DNA from: Pseudobythopirellula maris
GTDB taxonomy: Bacteria; Planctomycetota; Planctomycetia; Pirellulales; Lacipirellulaceae
NCBI RefSeq assembly: GCF_007859945.1
Contig: NZ_SJPQ01000002.1
Location: 598,279 to 662,278, forward strand
Reading direction: 5' to 3'
Length of the DNA: 64,000 nucleotides
This document shows positions 35,332-45,242 of this stretch, one piece after another. The notes under the pieces were generated by a model that worked only from the letters and a program-made list of their open reading frames with translations, was not told the origin of the DNA and ran no database searches. Within the stretch, counting starts at the first letter, position 1. Each line of letters begins with the position of its first letter. A program made the position numbers and the translations under genes.

Positions 35332-36315
35332 ATGGCCGAAGATTACTACAAGGTGCTAGGCGTCAAGCGCAACGCCCAGGAGGACGAGATCCGCCGGGCG
35401 TATCGCGAGCTCGCGCGCAAGTACCACCCCGACCTCCACCCCGACGACGAGTCGGCCAAGAAGAAGTTCCAAGAGGTGCAAGTCGCGTTCGAGGTGCTCA
35501 ACGATAAGAAGAAGCGCGAGAAGTACGACAAGTTTGGCGCCGGCTTCGAGAACATGTCGGGTGGACCGGGCCGGCGGGGCTGGCCCGGGGCGGGCGCGGG
35601 GGGGCCCGGAGGAGGCGGGGCGCACGAGTTCGACTTCGACCTGAACGACATCTTCGGCGGCTCGGCGAAAGCGGGCCGCGGGGGCGGCGGCGGTTTCGCT
35701 GATTTGTTCAAGCAGTTCGGCGGCGGCGCCGCGGGCGCCGGCCCGGGCGCCGCCACCGGCAGGCCCCCGGCCAAGGGCGCCGACCTGGAGCACGAGATCA
35801 CGATCCCCTTCGCCACGGCGGTGCTCGGCGGCGAAGCGGCCATCCAGGTCCGCCGCGCGAACGGCCGCGAGGAAACGATCTCGGTCAAGATCCCCGCAGG
35901 CGTGGATGACGGCAAGAAGATCCGCCTGAAGGGCCAGGGCGACCCCGGCCCGCGCGGCGCGGCGGGCGACCTGCTGCTCACCATCCGAGCGGCGCCCCAC
36001 CCCTGCTACCGCCGCACGGGCAACCGGCTCGACGTGACCGTGCCGATCACGCTGGCCGAGGCGGCCCGCGGGGCGAAGGTCGACGTGCCGACGCCGCGCG
36101 GCGTCATCACCCTCACCATCCCGGCCGGCTCCTCGAGCGGCAAGCGGCTGCGGGTCAAAGGACACGGTGTGAGAGCGAAGGACAAGCCGGCCGGCGATCT
36201 CTACGCCGAGATCGAGATCGCGATGCCCGAAGGCCTCAGCGACAAGGAAATCGAGCAGATCGCGAAGATCGCCGAGAAGCATCCCCAAGAGCCAAGGGCG
36301 GACCTGCGGTGGTGA
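35332..36315 (+). CDS. DnaJ-type co-chaperone without zinc finger (CbpA-like)
   Basis: The 327-residue protein starts with a J domain (YYKVLGVKRNAQEDEIRRAYRELARKYH) with HPD at residues 32-34, which stimulates DnaK ATPase. A long Gly-rich linker covers about 75-140. Two C-terminal beta domains bind clients (LEHEITIPFATAVLGGEA; NRLDVTVPITLAEAARGAKVDVPTP). There is no CxxCxGxG zinc region, so it is a type II protein like CbpA or DnaJ2. The next gene starts within its last seven bases, suggesting co-translation. Confidence 0.94.
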   Translation: MAEDYYKVLGVKRNAQEDEIRRAYRELARKYHPDLHPDDESAKKKFQEVQVAFEVLNDKKKREKYDKFGAGFENMSGGPGRRGWPGAGAGGPGGGGAHEFDFDLNDIFGGSAKAGRGGGGGFADLFKQFGGGAAGAGPGAATGRPPAKGADLEHEITIPFATAVLGGEAAIQVRRANGREETISVKIPAGVDDGKKIRLKGQGDPGPRGAAGDLLLTIRAAPHPCYRRTGNRLDVTVPITLAEAARGAKVDVPTPRGVITLTIPAGSSSGKRLRVKGHGVRAKDKPAGDLYAEIEIAMPEGLSDKEIEQIAKIAEKHPQEPRADLRW

Positions 36316-36626
36316 CGCTGGGGGCGACAAGCTGGGCGCCCCTGGCGCAGTCGCAAACCGTGCTCGAGCGGCTCGACCCGCCGACCCGAGCGGCGGTGCT
36401 GATGGCGGTCATCGGCCTGGTGCTGCTCGGCCTGGCGCTGGTGGTGCTCACCATGATCGGCGGCCGCTGGCTGCGACGCGTCGCGCGCGACCGGCCAGCG
36501 ACGCAAGCCATCGAGTCGAAGAAAAAAGCCTATCGGGCCAGCACGTCTCAGCCCGTCGCTCGATCGAACGGCCTCACGGGCGACACGGCGCCGGGAGAAG
36601 ACAGCTCGAGCGAGACCACCGCCTGA
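36309..36626 (+). CDS. Small single-span membrane protein
   Basis: The 105-residue protein has a short polar front, one strong transmembrane helix (AVLMAVIGLVLLGLALVVLTMIGG), a basic cytoplasmic collar (RWLRRVARDRP) and a Ser/Thr/Glu-rich tail. The GTG start at 36309 overlaps the dnaJ-like stop by seven bases. The basic collar after the helix predicts the tail inside. I do not recognise a family. Its place between a chaperone and rnpA-yidD hints at a role near protein insertion, but that is inference only. Confidence 0.75.
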   Translation: MVTLGATSWAPLAQSQTVLERLDPPTRAAVLMAVIGLVLLGLALVVLTMIGGRWLRRVARDRPATQAIESKKKAYRASTSQPVARSNGLTGDTAPGEDSSSETTA

Positions 36627-36744
36627 GGCTCGTCGGATGCCCGGCACGAATACCGAGCCGAGGGACCACGCCTCGCCCGCCAGGTTCGTCACGCTTGCTT
36701 CACTGGCTCCCCACCACATTTCACCCCCTTCGTCTCTCGTCGCC

Positions 36745-37134
36745 GTGCCCGACTTTTCCTTCCCCAAGAACGCGCGGCTGCTGAAGAAGGCGGAGTTCGA
36801 CGCCGTCTTCGCCGCCAAGTCGAGCGCGTCGGACGGGGTGCTGCTCGTCTTCGCCCGGCCCAACGGCCTGGGGCGGCCCCGGCTGGGATTGGCCGTCTCG
36901 CGCAAAGTGGGCAACGCGGTGGCGCGCAACCGCTGGAAACGGCTCCTGCGTGAGGCGTTTCGGCTCGCCCAACACGAGCTGCCGGCCGTGGACCTCGTCT
37001 GCCTGCCGCGGCTGCGTGGCAAGCCTCGATTCGCCGAGGTCGACAGCTCGCTGCGGCGCCTGGCGGGCAAGGCGACCAAGCGCGCCGAGCAACGCGCCAA
37101 GAAGCGCGACGCTCCGCCCGGGGGCCCATCGTGA
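36745..37134 (+). CDS. rnpA: Ribonuclease P protein component
   Basis: RnpA is the protein subunit of RNase P, which trims tRNA 5' ends. With the GTG start at 36745 the protein is 129 residues and begins MPDFSFPKNARLLKKAEFDAVF. The conserved RLGLAVSRKVGNAVARNRWKRLLREAFR follows at about 46-73, including the RNR motif. An earlier in-frame start at 36637 would add 36 residues without family character. yidD begins within its stop codon. The rpmH gene, normally just upstream, is not present here. Confidence 0.94.
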   Translation: MPDFSFPKNARLLKKAEFDAVFAAKSSASDGVLLVFARPNGLGRPRLGLAVSRKVGNAVARNRWKRLLREAFRLAQHELPAVDLVCLPRLRGKPRFAEVDSSLRRLAGKATKRAEQRAKKRDAPPGGPS

Positions 37135-37382
37135 TCGCGTCGCTGCGGTTCCTGATCGAGGGGATTCGCCTGCTGGCGCTGCTGGCGTTGCTGGCGGCGG
37201 TCGGGCTTTACCAACGCTTCGTGAGCCCGTTGCTGGGGCCGAGCTGTCGGTTCACGCCCACGTGCAGCCAGTACTGCGTGCAGGCGGTGCTGCGCTACGG
37301 CGTGCTGGCGGGCTCGTGGCGGGCCGTGCGCCGTGTCTGCCGCTGCCACCCCTGGAACACCGGCGGCTGGGACCCGCCTTAA
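37131..37382 (+). CDS. yidD: Membrane protein insertion efficiency factor
   Basis: The 83-residue protein has an N-terminal hydrophobic/amphipathic helix (GIRLLALLALLAAVGLYQRFVSPLLGP). The family's cysteine signature follows: SCRFTPTCSQYCVQAVLRYGV and VCRCHPWNTGGWDPP. YidD assists YidC-dependent insertion of membrane proteins. The GTG start overlaps the rnpA stop by four bases, as in many genomes. yidC itself does not follow; the next gene is an unrelated lipoprotein. Confidence 0.95.
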   Translation: MIASLRFLIEGIRLLALLALLAAVGLYQRFVSPLLGPSCRFTPTCSQYCVQAVLRYGVLAGSWRAVRRVCRCHPWNTGGWDPP

Positions 37383-37630
37383 AAGCGGTTGAGCCAGCAA
37401 CGGCGAGCCGGGTGGCCCTCCGGCTCGCCCGCACTCCGGCGCGCCCTGCACGCTTCGGTGGGAATCGCCTGGGAGAGCCGCCCACTCCCGCCTTGCCCGG
37501 TTCGGCGTAAACCCCTAACCTCCGCCCCACTTGCGGCTTTGCTGCGCGCCTCGCGGGGCGTGCGGCACGCCCACGGGATGGATCCCGCGGGCGCCCACTA
37601 TCCACGTGACCCTCCAACCGAGCGCCGAGC

Positions 37631-39376
37631 ATGACGCGTCGCGCCCCTCTCATCACGCTCAGCCTTGCGCTGTTACTACTGACCGTTGCGCCGACCGGCT
37701 GCATGGCGCCGCTGTTCCGCGGCAAGGTTGTGGAGCAACAGCTCGACGAGATCGATCCGCCCGGCGAGCCGACCACGAACTTCGTGTCGCGCTACACCCA
37801 CCCGTACGGCTTGGATTACGTCCAGGTCCAAGCGGTGTCGCTGGTGACGGGCCTGAAGGGCACCGGTGGCGACCCGCCCCCCACGCCCCAACGGGCGCAG
37901 CTGCTCGAAGAGATGCACCGCCTCAACATCGAGAGGCCGAACACCGTGCTCGCCATGCCCGAAACGGCGTTGGTACTGGTGCGCGGCTTCTTGCGGCCGG
38001 GCATCCAGAAAGGCGACCGCTTCGACCTCGAGGTCCGAGTGCCGTCCAAGAGTGAAACCACCAGCCTACGCGGCGGGCACATGCTCTCCGCCTATCTCAC
38101 CGAGATGGCGGTGCTGGGCAACTCGATCCGCTCGGGCAGCACGCTGGCCGAAGCCGAGGGCCCGGTGCTCGTCGACCCCTCGGCCGAGGGCGACGACGCG
38201 GGCGACACGGCGGTCGCCACCCGCGGGCGGATCCTCGGCGGCGGCGTGGCGCTCAAGTCGCGGCCGCTCGGCCTGGTGATCTCGCACGAGCACCAGAGCG
38301 TGCGGATGGCGCAGGCGATCTCGAAATCGATCAACGACCGCTTCCACCGCTACGACCAAGGCCGCAAGGTCGGCGTCGCCAAGCCGAAGACCGACGAGTT
38401 CATCGAGCTGCACATCCACCCGCGTTATAAAGACAACATCACCCGCTTCGTGAAAGTCGTGCGCAGCATCGCCGTGAGCGAGACCTCGGCGATGCGGACC
38501 GAGCGGCTCGGCCGGCTCGAGAAGCAACTGCTCGACCCGCTCACCTCGGCGGTGGCCGCCATCCGCCTCGAGGCGATCGGCGGCGAACGGGCGATCGAGA
38601 TCCTGGCCGCGGGCCTCGACTCGAGCGATCCCGAGGCGCGGTTCTACTCGTCCGAGGCGCTCGCCTACCTGGACGACACGCGCGGGGCCGACGCGTTGAT
38701 TGTCGCCGCCCGCGACGAGCCCGCCTTCCGGGTGAACGCCCTGGCCGCCCTGAGCGCCATGGACGACGTGGCCGCCTACGAGGGGCTCCGATCGCTGCTC
38801 GCCTCCAAGAGCGCCGAAACCCGCTACGGCGCGTTCCGCTCGCTGTGGGCCATGAACGCCGGCGACCCGATGCTCCGTGGCGAACGACTCGGCGGGCAGT
38901 TCGACTTCCACGTGCTCGACGTCGACGGCCCCCCGATGATCCACACCACCCGCAGCTTCCGCCCCGAGATCGTTCTCTTCGGCGAGGGGCAACAATTCCA
39001 GCTCCCGTTCGTGCTCGACGCCGGCAAGGACATCTTGGTGAACGGCATGACCGGCGACCAGATCGTGGTGAGCCGCTTCGCGGCGGGTGAGGAGTCGCAA
39101 AAGCTCACGGTGGGAACCGACGTGGATGCCGTTGTCCGCGCCATCGTGCAACTCGGCGGCGGCTACCCCGACGTGGTCCAGGCGCTGCAGCAGGCCAATA
39201 CCGACGGCGCCTTGGCGAGTCGCTTCTGTGTCGACGCCCTGCCGCAGACCGGCCGCGAGTACAGCCGACAGAATCATTCGTCGGACGGCGTCGAAAGCGA
39301 TGCGGACGCCGAGGCGAGCGACAAGTACCGTGTCGCCACGCCCGTGCCCGACTTGTTCTCCGAGCAGAGACAGTGA
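37631..39376 (+). CDS. Lipoprotein with FlgI (P-ring)-like domain and HEAT-like repeats
   Basis: The 581-residue protein has a lipoprotein signal with Cys at residue 24 (LTVAPTGC). Residues about 60-270 parallel flagellar P-ring protein FlgI: VSLVTGLKGTGGDPP, ALVLVRGFLRPGIQKGDRFDLEV, then TTSLRGGHML, GRILGGGVAL and RMAQAISKSINDRF. A helical HEAT-like stretch follows at about 300-410 (AAIRLEAIGGERAIEILAAGL, ALAYLDDTRGADALI). A C-terminal beta region ends the chain. No flagellar genes are nearby. This is probably an outer-membrane-attached ring or scaffold protein derived from the FlgI fold; the function is unproven. Confidence 0.82.
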   Translation: MTRRAPLITLSLALLLLTVAPTGCMAPLFRGKVVEQQLDEIDPPGEPTTNFVSRYTHPYGLDYVQVQAVSLVTGLKGTGGDPPPTPQRAQLLEEMHRLNIERPNTVLAMPETALVLVRGFLRPGIQKGDRFDLEVRVPSKSETTSLRGGHMLSAYLTEMAVLGNSIRSGSTLAEAEGPVLVDPSAEGDDAGDTAVATRGRILGGGVALKSRPLGLVISHEHQSVRMAQAISKSINDRFHRYDQGRKVGVAKPKTDEFIELHIHPRYKDNITRFVKVVRSIAVSETSAMRTERLGRLEKQLLDPLTSAVAAIRLEAIGGERAIEILAAGLDSSDPEARFYSSEALAYLDDTRGADALIVAARDEPAFRVNALAALSAMDDVAAYEGLRSLLASKSAETRYGAFRSLWAMNAGDPMLRGERLGGQFDFHVLDVDGPPMIHTTRSFRPEIVLFGEGQQFQLPFVLDAGKDILVNGMTGDQIVVSRFAAGEESQKLTVGTDVDAVVRAIVQLGGGYPDVVQALQQANTDGALASRFCVDALPQTGREYSRQNHSSDGVESDADAEASDKYRVATPVPDLFSEQRQ

Positions 39377-39493
39377 GATGAACCGGGATACGGAAGGCGA
39401 AACGGCCGGCAGAAAAACCTTTGAGCGATTGAGGCTGGGCGCGTCACGCGGATAGCGCGTCTTCGTTCCGAATTCCGCATCCCGAATCCCGCA

Positions 39494-42400
39494 ATGCTCA
39501 AGTCCCTCGAACTCGCCGGCTTCAAGAGCTTCGCCGACAAGACGCGGTTCAGCTTCCCCGAGGGAGTGACTGTCGTCGTCGGGCCGAACGGCTCGGGCAA
39601 GTCGAACGTGGTCGACGGCATCAAGTGGGTGCTCGGCTCGCAGAGCCCCAAGCAGCTGCGCGGTTCGGAGATGACCGACGTCATCTTCAGCGGGTCGGCC
39701 AGCCGCCGCGCGGCCAACACCGCCGAGGTGACGCTCACCTTCGCCAATGTCGAATTCGAGGGCGGCCGCAGGCTGTTCGACGTCGACGAGGACGAGGTGC
39801 GTCTCGGGCGCCGCGTCTACCGCAGCGGCGAGGCGGAGTACCAAATCAACGGCCGCCCCTGCCGGCTGCGCGACCTCCGGGAGCTGATCGCCGGCACCGG
39901 ATTTGGCGGCGAGACCTACTCGATCATCGAGCAGGGGCGCGTCGACGCGATGCTTCGCGCCTCGCCCGCCCAGCGGCGGGCCTTGTTCGAAGAGGCGGCC
40001 GGCATCAGCCGCTTCCGGCTCAAGAAACAAGAAGCGACACGCCGGCTCGACCGCGTCGATCAAAACCTGCTGCGACTCTCCGACATCGTCGACGAGGTCG
40101 AGGGCCGGCTGCGACGCGTCCGCAAACAGGCCGGCAAGGCGCGGCAATACCGCGAGCAGACCGAGCGGCTGCGCGAGGTGCGCACCCAACTCGCCCTGGC
40201 CGACTGGGACACGATGTCGGCGCGGTGCGAGCGGATCGAGTCGCAGCTGCGCGACAGCGAGACGCGGCTGGCGACCGCCGGCGAAGAGATCGAGCGACTC
40301 GAGACGGCCCGCGACAAGCACGCCCGCGAGACCGAAGACGCCACGCGACGCGCGCGCGAGGCGGACTCGCACCTGGCGGACCTGCGCGAACGGATCGCTC
40401 AGGCCGAGTCGGTCGCCCAGCTCGAACGCCGCCGGCTGTCGGAACTCGAGGAAGAGCTGGCCGAGCAACGCGGACGCGACCCGCTCGAAGGGCTCGCGCC
40501 GAGCGACGAATCGGCCGAGCAGCGTGAAGAGGCCAAGGCCCGCCTGGAAGAGGCGCAGCAGCTCCTCCGCGACGTCGAAGCGCGGCTGCGTCAGGCGGAG
40601 GCCGAATCGAACGACGCCTCCCGACAGGCCGAAGCCGCCGCCGAGGCGTTCCGCTTAGCGAACGAGGAGCACGGCGCCGCCGAGTCGCGGGCCCGCGAAC
40701 TCACCGCCGAGCACCACCGGCTCGAGGCGGTCGCCGCCTCGCTCCAAGAGAGCGAAGCGAAACGCCGCGAGCGGCTCGAGGCGATCCGCAGCCGGCTCAC
40801 CCAAGCGCAGGACGAACTGGCCGTCGCCCGCCAAAGCGAAGCCAAGGGGGCCGACACAAGCGCCCGCGTGCGGGGGCTGCTCGAGCGGGCGCAGCAGCGG
40901 CTCGACAAGAGCCGCCAACGGCAAGCCGACGACGCCCGCGCCCTGGCCCAGGCCGAGGCGCGGCTCACCGGCGTCGAGCACCGCACGGCGGTGCTCGACC
41001 ACGAACGCCAAAGGCTCGAGGCGCTCGGCGCCGAGATCATGGGGCTGCTCGAGCGGACCCCGGCCGAACGGCGGCCCACGGTCCACGGCCTCGTGGCCGA
41101 GGTGTTGCACGTCGACGTCGATCTGGCCGACATGGTCGAGGCGGCCCTCGGCGTGAGCGCCGACCACGTGGTGGTCGAAGAGGGCGACCTGCTCGTCGCG
41201 GCGCTCGAAGGCTCCGGAGTCGAGCTCTCGACCCGCGCCCACTTCCAACGCGGCGACGCGCGGGGGGCGGCCAGCGTCATCGACCGCGTCGATCTCTCCG
41301 GCGAGCCGGGCGTGATGGGCCGGGCCGACCAGTTCGTCGAAGCGCCCGAGCCGCTGGAGGCGATGGTCGTCGCGTTGCTCGGCCGCACCTGGTTTGTCGA
41401 CACACTCGCCACGGCTGTGCGGCTGGCGTCGCACGCCGGCCGGGGGCTGAGTTTTGTCACCCACAAGGGCGAACGGCTCGGCGCCGACGGCGTGCTCTCG
41501 GTCGGCCCGCGCGGCGACGCCTCGGGCGCGCTCTCGCGTCGCAAGGAGCTCGCCGAGTTGCACGCCACCTCGGAGCGGCTGCGCGGCGAAGTCGCTAGCC
41601 TCCAATCGCAAGTCGCCGCGGGCGAGCGTGCGGTGGCGATCCGCCACGGCCGCGCGAAGGCGCTCGGCGCTCGGCTCGACGGGCTCGCCAGCCAACTGGC
41701 CGAAACGCGTCAGGGAGTCGGCGCCCTCAGCGAGCGCGTGCGTCGGGCCGAAGAAGAAGCCGCCGAGCTAGACGGCTCGAACGCGCCGGGCGACGCCGAA
41801 GAGCGACTCGCGTCGCTCGCCGCCGAAGCCCAAGAGGCGAATCGGATCGTCGCGGCGGCCGCGTCGCAACAGGCCGAGGCCCAGCAGCACGAGGCGGCGG
41901 CCCGGCGCCGCAAGTCGGCCGCACGCGACCGCCTCGCCGAACTGCGCATCGAACAGACCCGCCGCGAGCACGAGCTGCGGCTGCTCCGCGCCGAGCGCCG
42001 CAACGGCCCCTCGACCGAGGAGCTGGAGCGCGCCAAACGCGAGGCTCGGCAGCGACTCGATCAAACCCTCCGGAGGGCGACCGCTTGCGAGTTGGCGATC
42101 CTCGCCGCCCAGAGCACGGCGGCGCCGCTGTGGATCGAGAAGGAGCGGTGGGCGCGCGTCAAATCGGCCGACGGGCCGCTGCTGAGCCGCGCCCGGGCCG
42201 AAGCCTCGGAGCTGAGCGACCGCCTCGAACGGCTCCGCCGCGAGAGCGAGCGACTCCGCGCGCAGCAGCAAAAGAACGAACTCGCCCGGCAGCAGCTCAC
42301 GCTCGAGGCGCAACAGCTGTGCGACCGCATGCAGGAGGACTACGGCGTCGACGTCGCGGCGGCCGCCGCCTCACGCCCCGAGGGATCCGCCAAGCCGCTC

Positions 42401-43183
42401 GCCGACGCGGACGCCGACGCCTTGCGCCGCGAGATGGAAACGCTGCGTCGCGACGTGAACAGCGTCGGCGCGGTGAACCTCGAATCGCTCGAAGAGCTCG
42501 ACGATCTGGAGTCGCGCTTCTCGCAGCTCTCGGCGCAGTACGAAGACCTGAGCAAGGCGAAGGCCTCGCTCGAGCGGCTCACGAGCCGCATCAACACCGA
42601 CAGCCGCGAGCTGTTCCTCGCGACGATCGACACGGTGCGCGAGCACTTCCGCGACTTGTTCCGCCGGCTGTTCGGCGGCGGCGAGGCGGACATCGTGGTC
42701 GAGGACGACGGCGCCGACATCCTGGAGTGCGGCGTCGAGATCACGGCCTGCCCGCCGGGCAAGGACCTGCGGAGCATCTCGCTGCTGTCGGGCGGCGAGA
42801 AGACGATGACCTGCGTGGCGCTCCTGCTGGCGATGTTCCGCAGCCGGCCGGCGCCCTTCTGCATCCTCGACGAGGTCGACGCCGCGCTCGACGAGGCGAA
42901 CATCGGCCGGTTCACTTCGGTGCTCGGCGAGTTCCTGGCCTCGACGCAATTTATCGTGATCACCCACTCGAAGCGGACGATGGTCGGCGCCGACACGCTG
43001 TACGGCGTCACGATGCAAGAGTCGGGCGTCTCGAAGCAGGTCTCGGTGCGGTTCGAGGACGTGACCGAAGACGGCCAGATCGCGCCCGCCAAAATGCTGG
43101 CCGATCGCGAAGAAACCCCGACCATCGAGGGGCCCGAGGGCGTGGGGCACGACGGCCAATCGCCCGAGCGGCGGGCCGCTTAA
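39494..43183 (+). CDS. smc: Chromosome segregation protein SMC
   Basis: SMC is the condensin ATPase. The 1229 residues show the N-terminal head with Walker A GPNGSGKS at 30-37 and [18 protein letters not shown]. Two long coiled coils rich in Glu/Arg/Ala flank a hinge at about 525-660 ([21 protein letters not shown]). The C-terminal head has the signature [10 protein letters not shown] near 1098 and Walker [15 protein letters not shown] near 1124. The length is normal. No scpA/scpB is adjacent. A short spacer repeats the phrase TTCCG-AATTCCGCAT-CCCGAATCCCGC just before the start. Confidence 0.97.
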   Translation: MLKSLELAGFKSFADKTRFSFPEGVTVVVGPNGSGKSNVVDGIKWVLGSQSPKQLRGSEMTDVIFSGSASRRAANTAEVTLTFANVEFEGGRRLFDVDEDEVRLGRRVYRSGEAEYQINGRPCRLRDLRELIAGTGFGGETYSIIEQGRVDAMLRASPAQRRALFEEAAGISRFRLKKQEATRRLDRVDQNLLRLSDIVDEVEGRLRRVRKQAGKARQYREQTERLREVRTQLALADWDTMSARCERIESQLRDSETRLATAGEEIERLETARDKHARETEDATRRAREADSHLADLRERIAQAESVAQLERRRLSELEEELAEQRGRDPLEGLAPSDESAEQREEAKARLEEAQQLLRDVEARLRQAEAESNDASRQAEAAAEAFRLANEEHGAAESRARELTAEHHRLEAVAASLQESEAKRRERLEAIRSRLTQAQDELAVARQSEAKGADTSARVRGLLERAQQRLDKSRQRQADDARALAQAEARLTGVEHRTAVLDHERQRLEALGAEIMGLLERTPAERRPTVHGLVAEVLHVDVDLADMVEAALGVSADHVVVEEGDLLVAALEGSGVELSTRAHFQRGDARGAASVIDRVDLSGEPGVMGRADQFVEAPEPLEAMVVALLGRTWFVDTLATAVRLASHAGRGLSFVTHKGERLGADGVLSVGPRGDASGALSRRKELAELHATSERLRGEVASLQSQVAAGERAVAIRHGRAKALGARLDGLASQLAETRQGVGALSERVRRAEEEAAELDGSNAPGDAEERLASLAAEAQEANRIVAAAASQQAEAQQHEAAARRRKSAARDRLAELRIEQTRREHELRLLRAERRNGPSTEELERAKREARQRLDQTLRRATACELAILAAQSTAAPLWIEKERWARVKSADGPLLSRARAEASELSDRLERLRRESERLRAQQQKNELARQQLTLEAQQLCDRMQEDYGVDVAAAAASRPEGSAKPLADADADALRREMETLRRDVNSVGAVNLESLEELDDLESRFSQLSAQYEDLSKAKASLERLTSRINTDSRELFLATIDTVREHFRDLFRRLFGGGEADIVVEDDGADILECGVEITACPPGKDLRSISLLSGGEKTMTCVALLLAMFRSRPAPFCILDEVDAALDEANIGRFTSVLGEFLASTQFIVITHSKRTMVGADTLYGVTMQESGVSKQVSVRFEDVTEDGQIAPAKMLADREETPTIEGPEGVGHDGQSPERRAA

Positions 43184-43877
43184 TCGTCAGGCGCGCGAGC
43201 ACTCTTGCAACCGTCTCGCCCCGCCGGCCTTCGTCAGTCGTCGCGCTCAGCACGAGGCGCGCAACACGCGCGGATGGTGCGACTCGTGAAAGCGTCTAAA
43301 GTCCTCCCCCCCGCAGACACGAAGAATAGCTTCGGATGGGTCGTCCTGTCCGGAGCAATCGGCCGCCGCGGCCAGCCTCCGGGAGCCCCGGGACGTATGC
43401 AGGGGGGAGCCTGCCTTAGATCCCGCCGTATCGCAGGGCGTTGTGCGCTTGCAGGTGTGCAAGCTAGCAACGTCAACGAGCGGGATTCTGATCCGTCCAC
43501 CGTCGCTGTCGATCGCACTGTGTGTGAGGTCGTGTGCGTTCCGAAACGGTTGTTCCAGTGGTAACGGTTGTGCGGCCTCCCGTTGGTCGCAAGTCTTCCG
43601 CAACGCCATTAATGAGCAATTTCGGAAGAACGCCGCAACCGATGCAAGCAGTACGAAGGAGCGGATCAGACGGACCTGACCGAACCTGACACACATTATT
43701 TTTACGGAGCCCCGACCCAGAACGAGTGCTAAAGGTTTGCCCAGCGGCCGGCGCCAGGGATGTTCGCCAAACCAAGGGACCCAGCACGCGTGGGGCTTTA
43801 CCGCCTCGTTGGAAAGTGACCCAGCGATCCGACGCGGCAATAAGCGGACAAATACATACGACGAATTGGAGAGCCCG
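43184..43877. other. Long lower-GC intergenic region upstream of the HTH-receiver gene
   Basis: About 690 bp contain no gene I can support. GC is lower than in smc, and one minus-strand frame of nearly 200 codons (43247-43840) lacks a ribosome binding site and recognisable content. The region may hold a long leader, a small RNA or a decayed gene. The last 40 bp include TTGGAGAGCCCG in front of the ATG at 43878. Confidence 0.4.
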
Positions 43878-44450
43878 ATGAAGGTCTTTACTACTGGTCA
43901 GGTCGCGAAGATCTGCAAAGTGGCCCCCCGCACGGTCAGCAAGTGGTTCGACTCGGGACGCCTGAAGGGATACCGCATCCCCGGCTCCCAGGACCGACGC
44001 ATTCCTCGCGAATACCTAATCCGCTTCCTCAAAGAGCACGGCATGCCGCTGGGCGATTTGGAGGACGAGGCGATGGCCAAGGTGCTCATCGTCGCCCAGG
44101 ATCAGGTGCTCATTGAGAACCTCAAGCGTGAGTTGCCCGCCGAGCGGTCCTTCCGCACGCAGACCGCCGCCAGCGGCTTCGAAGCCGGCATCCAAGCCGA
44201 GAGCTTCCACCCCGACTGCATCATTTGCGACTTCTCGATCGGACACGTCGAGGCGTTGCAGATCTGCCAGAACTTGCGTCGCAACACCGACTTCGCCGAG
44301 ACGATCCTGATCGCTCTGCTGCCGGACGACGGCTCGCCCGTGAGCTTCGACCGCTCGACGATCAACGAGACGTTCAAGAAGCCGTTCGACGCGGCACTGC
44401 TGGCCGAGCGTCTGCGGACGCTGATCGGCGCCAAGAAGGAGCTCGTCTGA
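43878..44450 (+). CDS. Helix-turn-helix protein fused to a receiver domain
   Basis: The 190-residue protein combines an N-terminal excisionase/MerR-type winged helix (MKVFTTGQVAKICKVAPRTV and KWFDSGRLKGYRIPG, about 1-60) with a CheY-like domain (about 65-185). The receiver has the phosphoacceptor in IICDFSIG and a KKPFDA motif near the end (the FKKPF lysine). This order, DNA-binding domain first, is the reverse of most response regulators. The ATG at 43878 has GGAGAG eight bases upstream. No histidine kinase is adjacent. DNA targets are unknown. Confidence 0.85.
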   Translation: MKVFTTGQVAKICKVAPRTVSKWFDSGRLKGYRIPGSQDRRIPREYLIRFLKEHGMPLGDLEDEAMAKVLIVAQDQVLIENLKRELPAERSFRTQTAASGFEAGIQAESFHPDCIICDFSIGHVEALQICQNLRRNTDFAETILIALLPDDGSPVSFDRSTINETFKKPFDAALLAERLRTLIGAKKELV

Positions 44451-44545
44451 GCCCCTTCGCTTCAGTGACATGGGCCGACCGCAGGAAGCGGTCGCTGGCC
44501 GTGCGACCTTTCCCGGGTCCGCGGCCGGTCGCCCCGATTCAACCA

Positions 44546-44574
44546 GAGCCCGGCCGCTCCAAGCGGCCGGGCTC
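44546..44574 (+). terminator. Perfect 13-bp hairpin after the HTH-receiver gene
   Basis: GAGCCCGGCCGCT and AGCGGCCGGGCTC pair perfectly around a three-base loop, about 100 bp after the stop at 44450. No U tract follows, so intrinsic termination is unproven; transcript stabilisation or Rho-assisted ending is possible. A weaker imperfect hairpin precedes it at about 44470-44500. Confidence 0.55.
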
Positions 44575-44718
44575 CGGTCGTTGCTAGGGACCATTCTCTC
44601 GTCACCGGCTCTTGGGGGCCAAGGCGTCGGGCGCCGGCGGCCTTGAGCCGGCGCCATGTCGCGGGTAGGACTTAGGGCGTAGCCGCCGCCCGTTCCGCCC
44701 CGCAGCCCCGCCGCCCGC

Positions 44719-45204
44719 ATGCCCCCGCGACTGACGCACCTCGACGACCATGGGGCGTGCCGCATGGTCGACGTCGGCGGCAAAGAGCCGACCGCCCGGC
44801 GCGCCGTGGCGACGGCCGTCGTGCGGATGGCGAGCGAGACACTCGGACTCATCCGTTCGGGTGATGCCGCCAAGGGCGACGTGCTTTCCGCAGCCCGGCT
44901 GGCGGGCGTGATGGCGGCCAAGAAAACCGCCGATCTCATCCCGCTGTGCCACCCGCTGGGGCTCGATGCGGTGCAAGTCGATTTCCATTTCCAGGAGCCC
45001 GATGCGCTCACGATCGAGGCGTGCGCCTCGGTCCACGCCCGCACCGGCGTGGAGATGGAGGCGATGACGGCGGCTGCCATTTCTGCCCTAACCGTCTACG
45101 ATATGGTCAAGGCGGTCGACCGCGGAGTGGTGATCGAGCACGTTCGGCTCGAGGCCAAGTCGGGTGGCCGCAGCGGCGACTGGCGCCGCGACCACGCCGA
45201 CTGA
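44719..45204 (+). CDS. moaC: Cyclic pyranopterin monophosphate synthase
   Basis: MoaC forms cyclic pyranopterin monophosphate in molybdenum cofactor synthesis. The 161 residues contain the family elements [44 protein letters not shown] (residues about 54-80) and [25 protein letters not shown]. The length is standard. No other moa/moe genes are in the window. It is followed 38 bp later by the polyprenyl synthase gene on the same strand, but the pathways are unrelated. Confidence 0.97.
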   Translation: MPPRLTHLDDHGACRMVDVGGKEPTARRAVATAVVRMASETLGLIRSGDAAKGDVLSAARLAGVMAAKKTADLIPLCHPLGLDAVQVDFHFQEPDALTIEACASVHARTGVEMEAMTAAAISALTVYDMVKAVDRGVVIEHVRLEAKSGGRSGDWRRDHAD

Positions 45205-45242
45205 TCCCCACCACGACCCACTCTCCCCCGCTGCCCCCCCGC

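Noticed and set aside
38066-40468. An 800-codon minus-strand open frame
   Set aside because: It runs opposite to the FlgI-like gene and smc, both of which have clear motifs; the frame has shadow-type composition.
43247-43840. A 197-codon minus-strand frame in an otherwise empty gap
   Set aside because: Composition looks random (many Cys, His and Met), there is no ribosome binding site, and I recognise no domain. It is listed because it is the longest frame in a gene-free region.
44451-44718. A molybdenum cofactor riboswitch before moaC
   Set aside because: The region has strong hairpins but none of the conserved sequence I would expect for that riboswitch, and the main hairpin is closer to the upstream gene's end.
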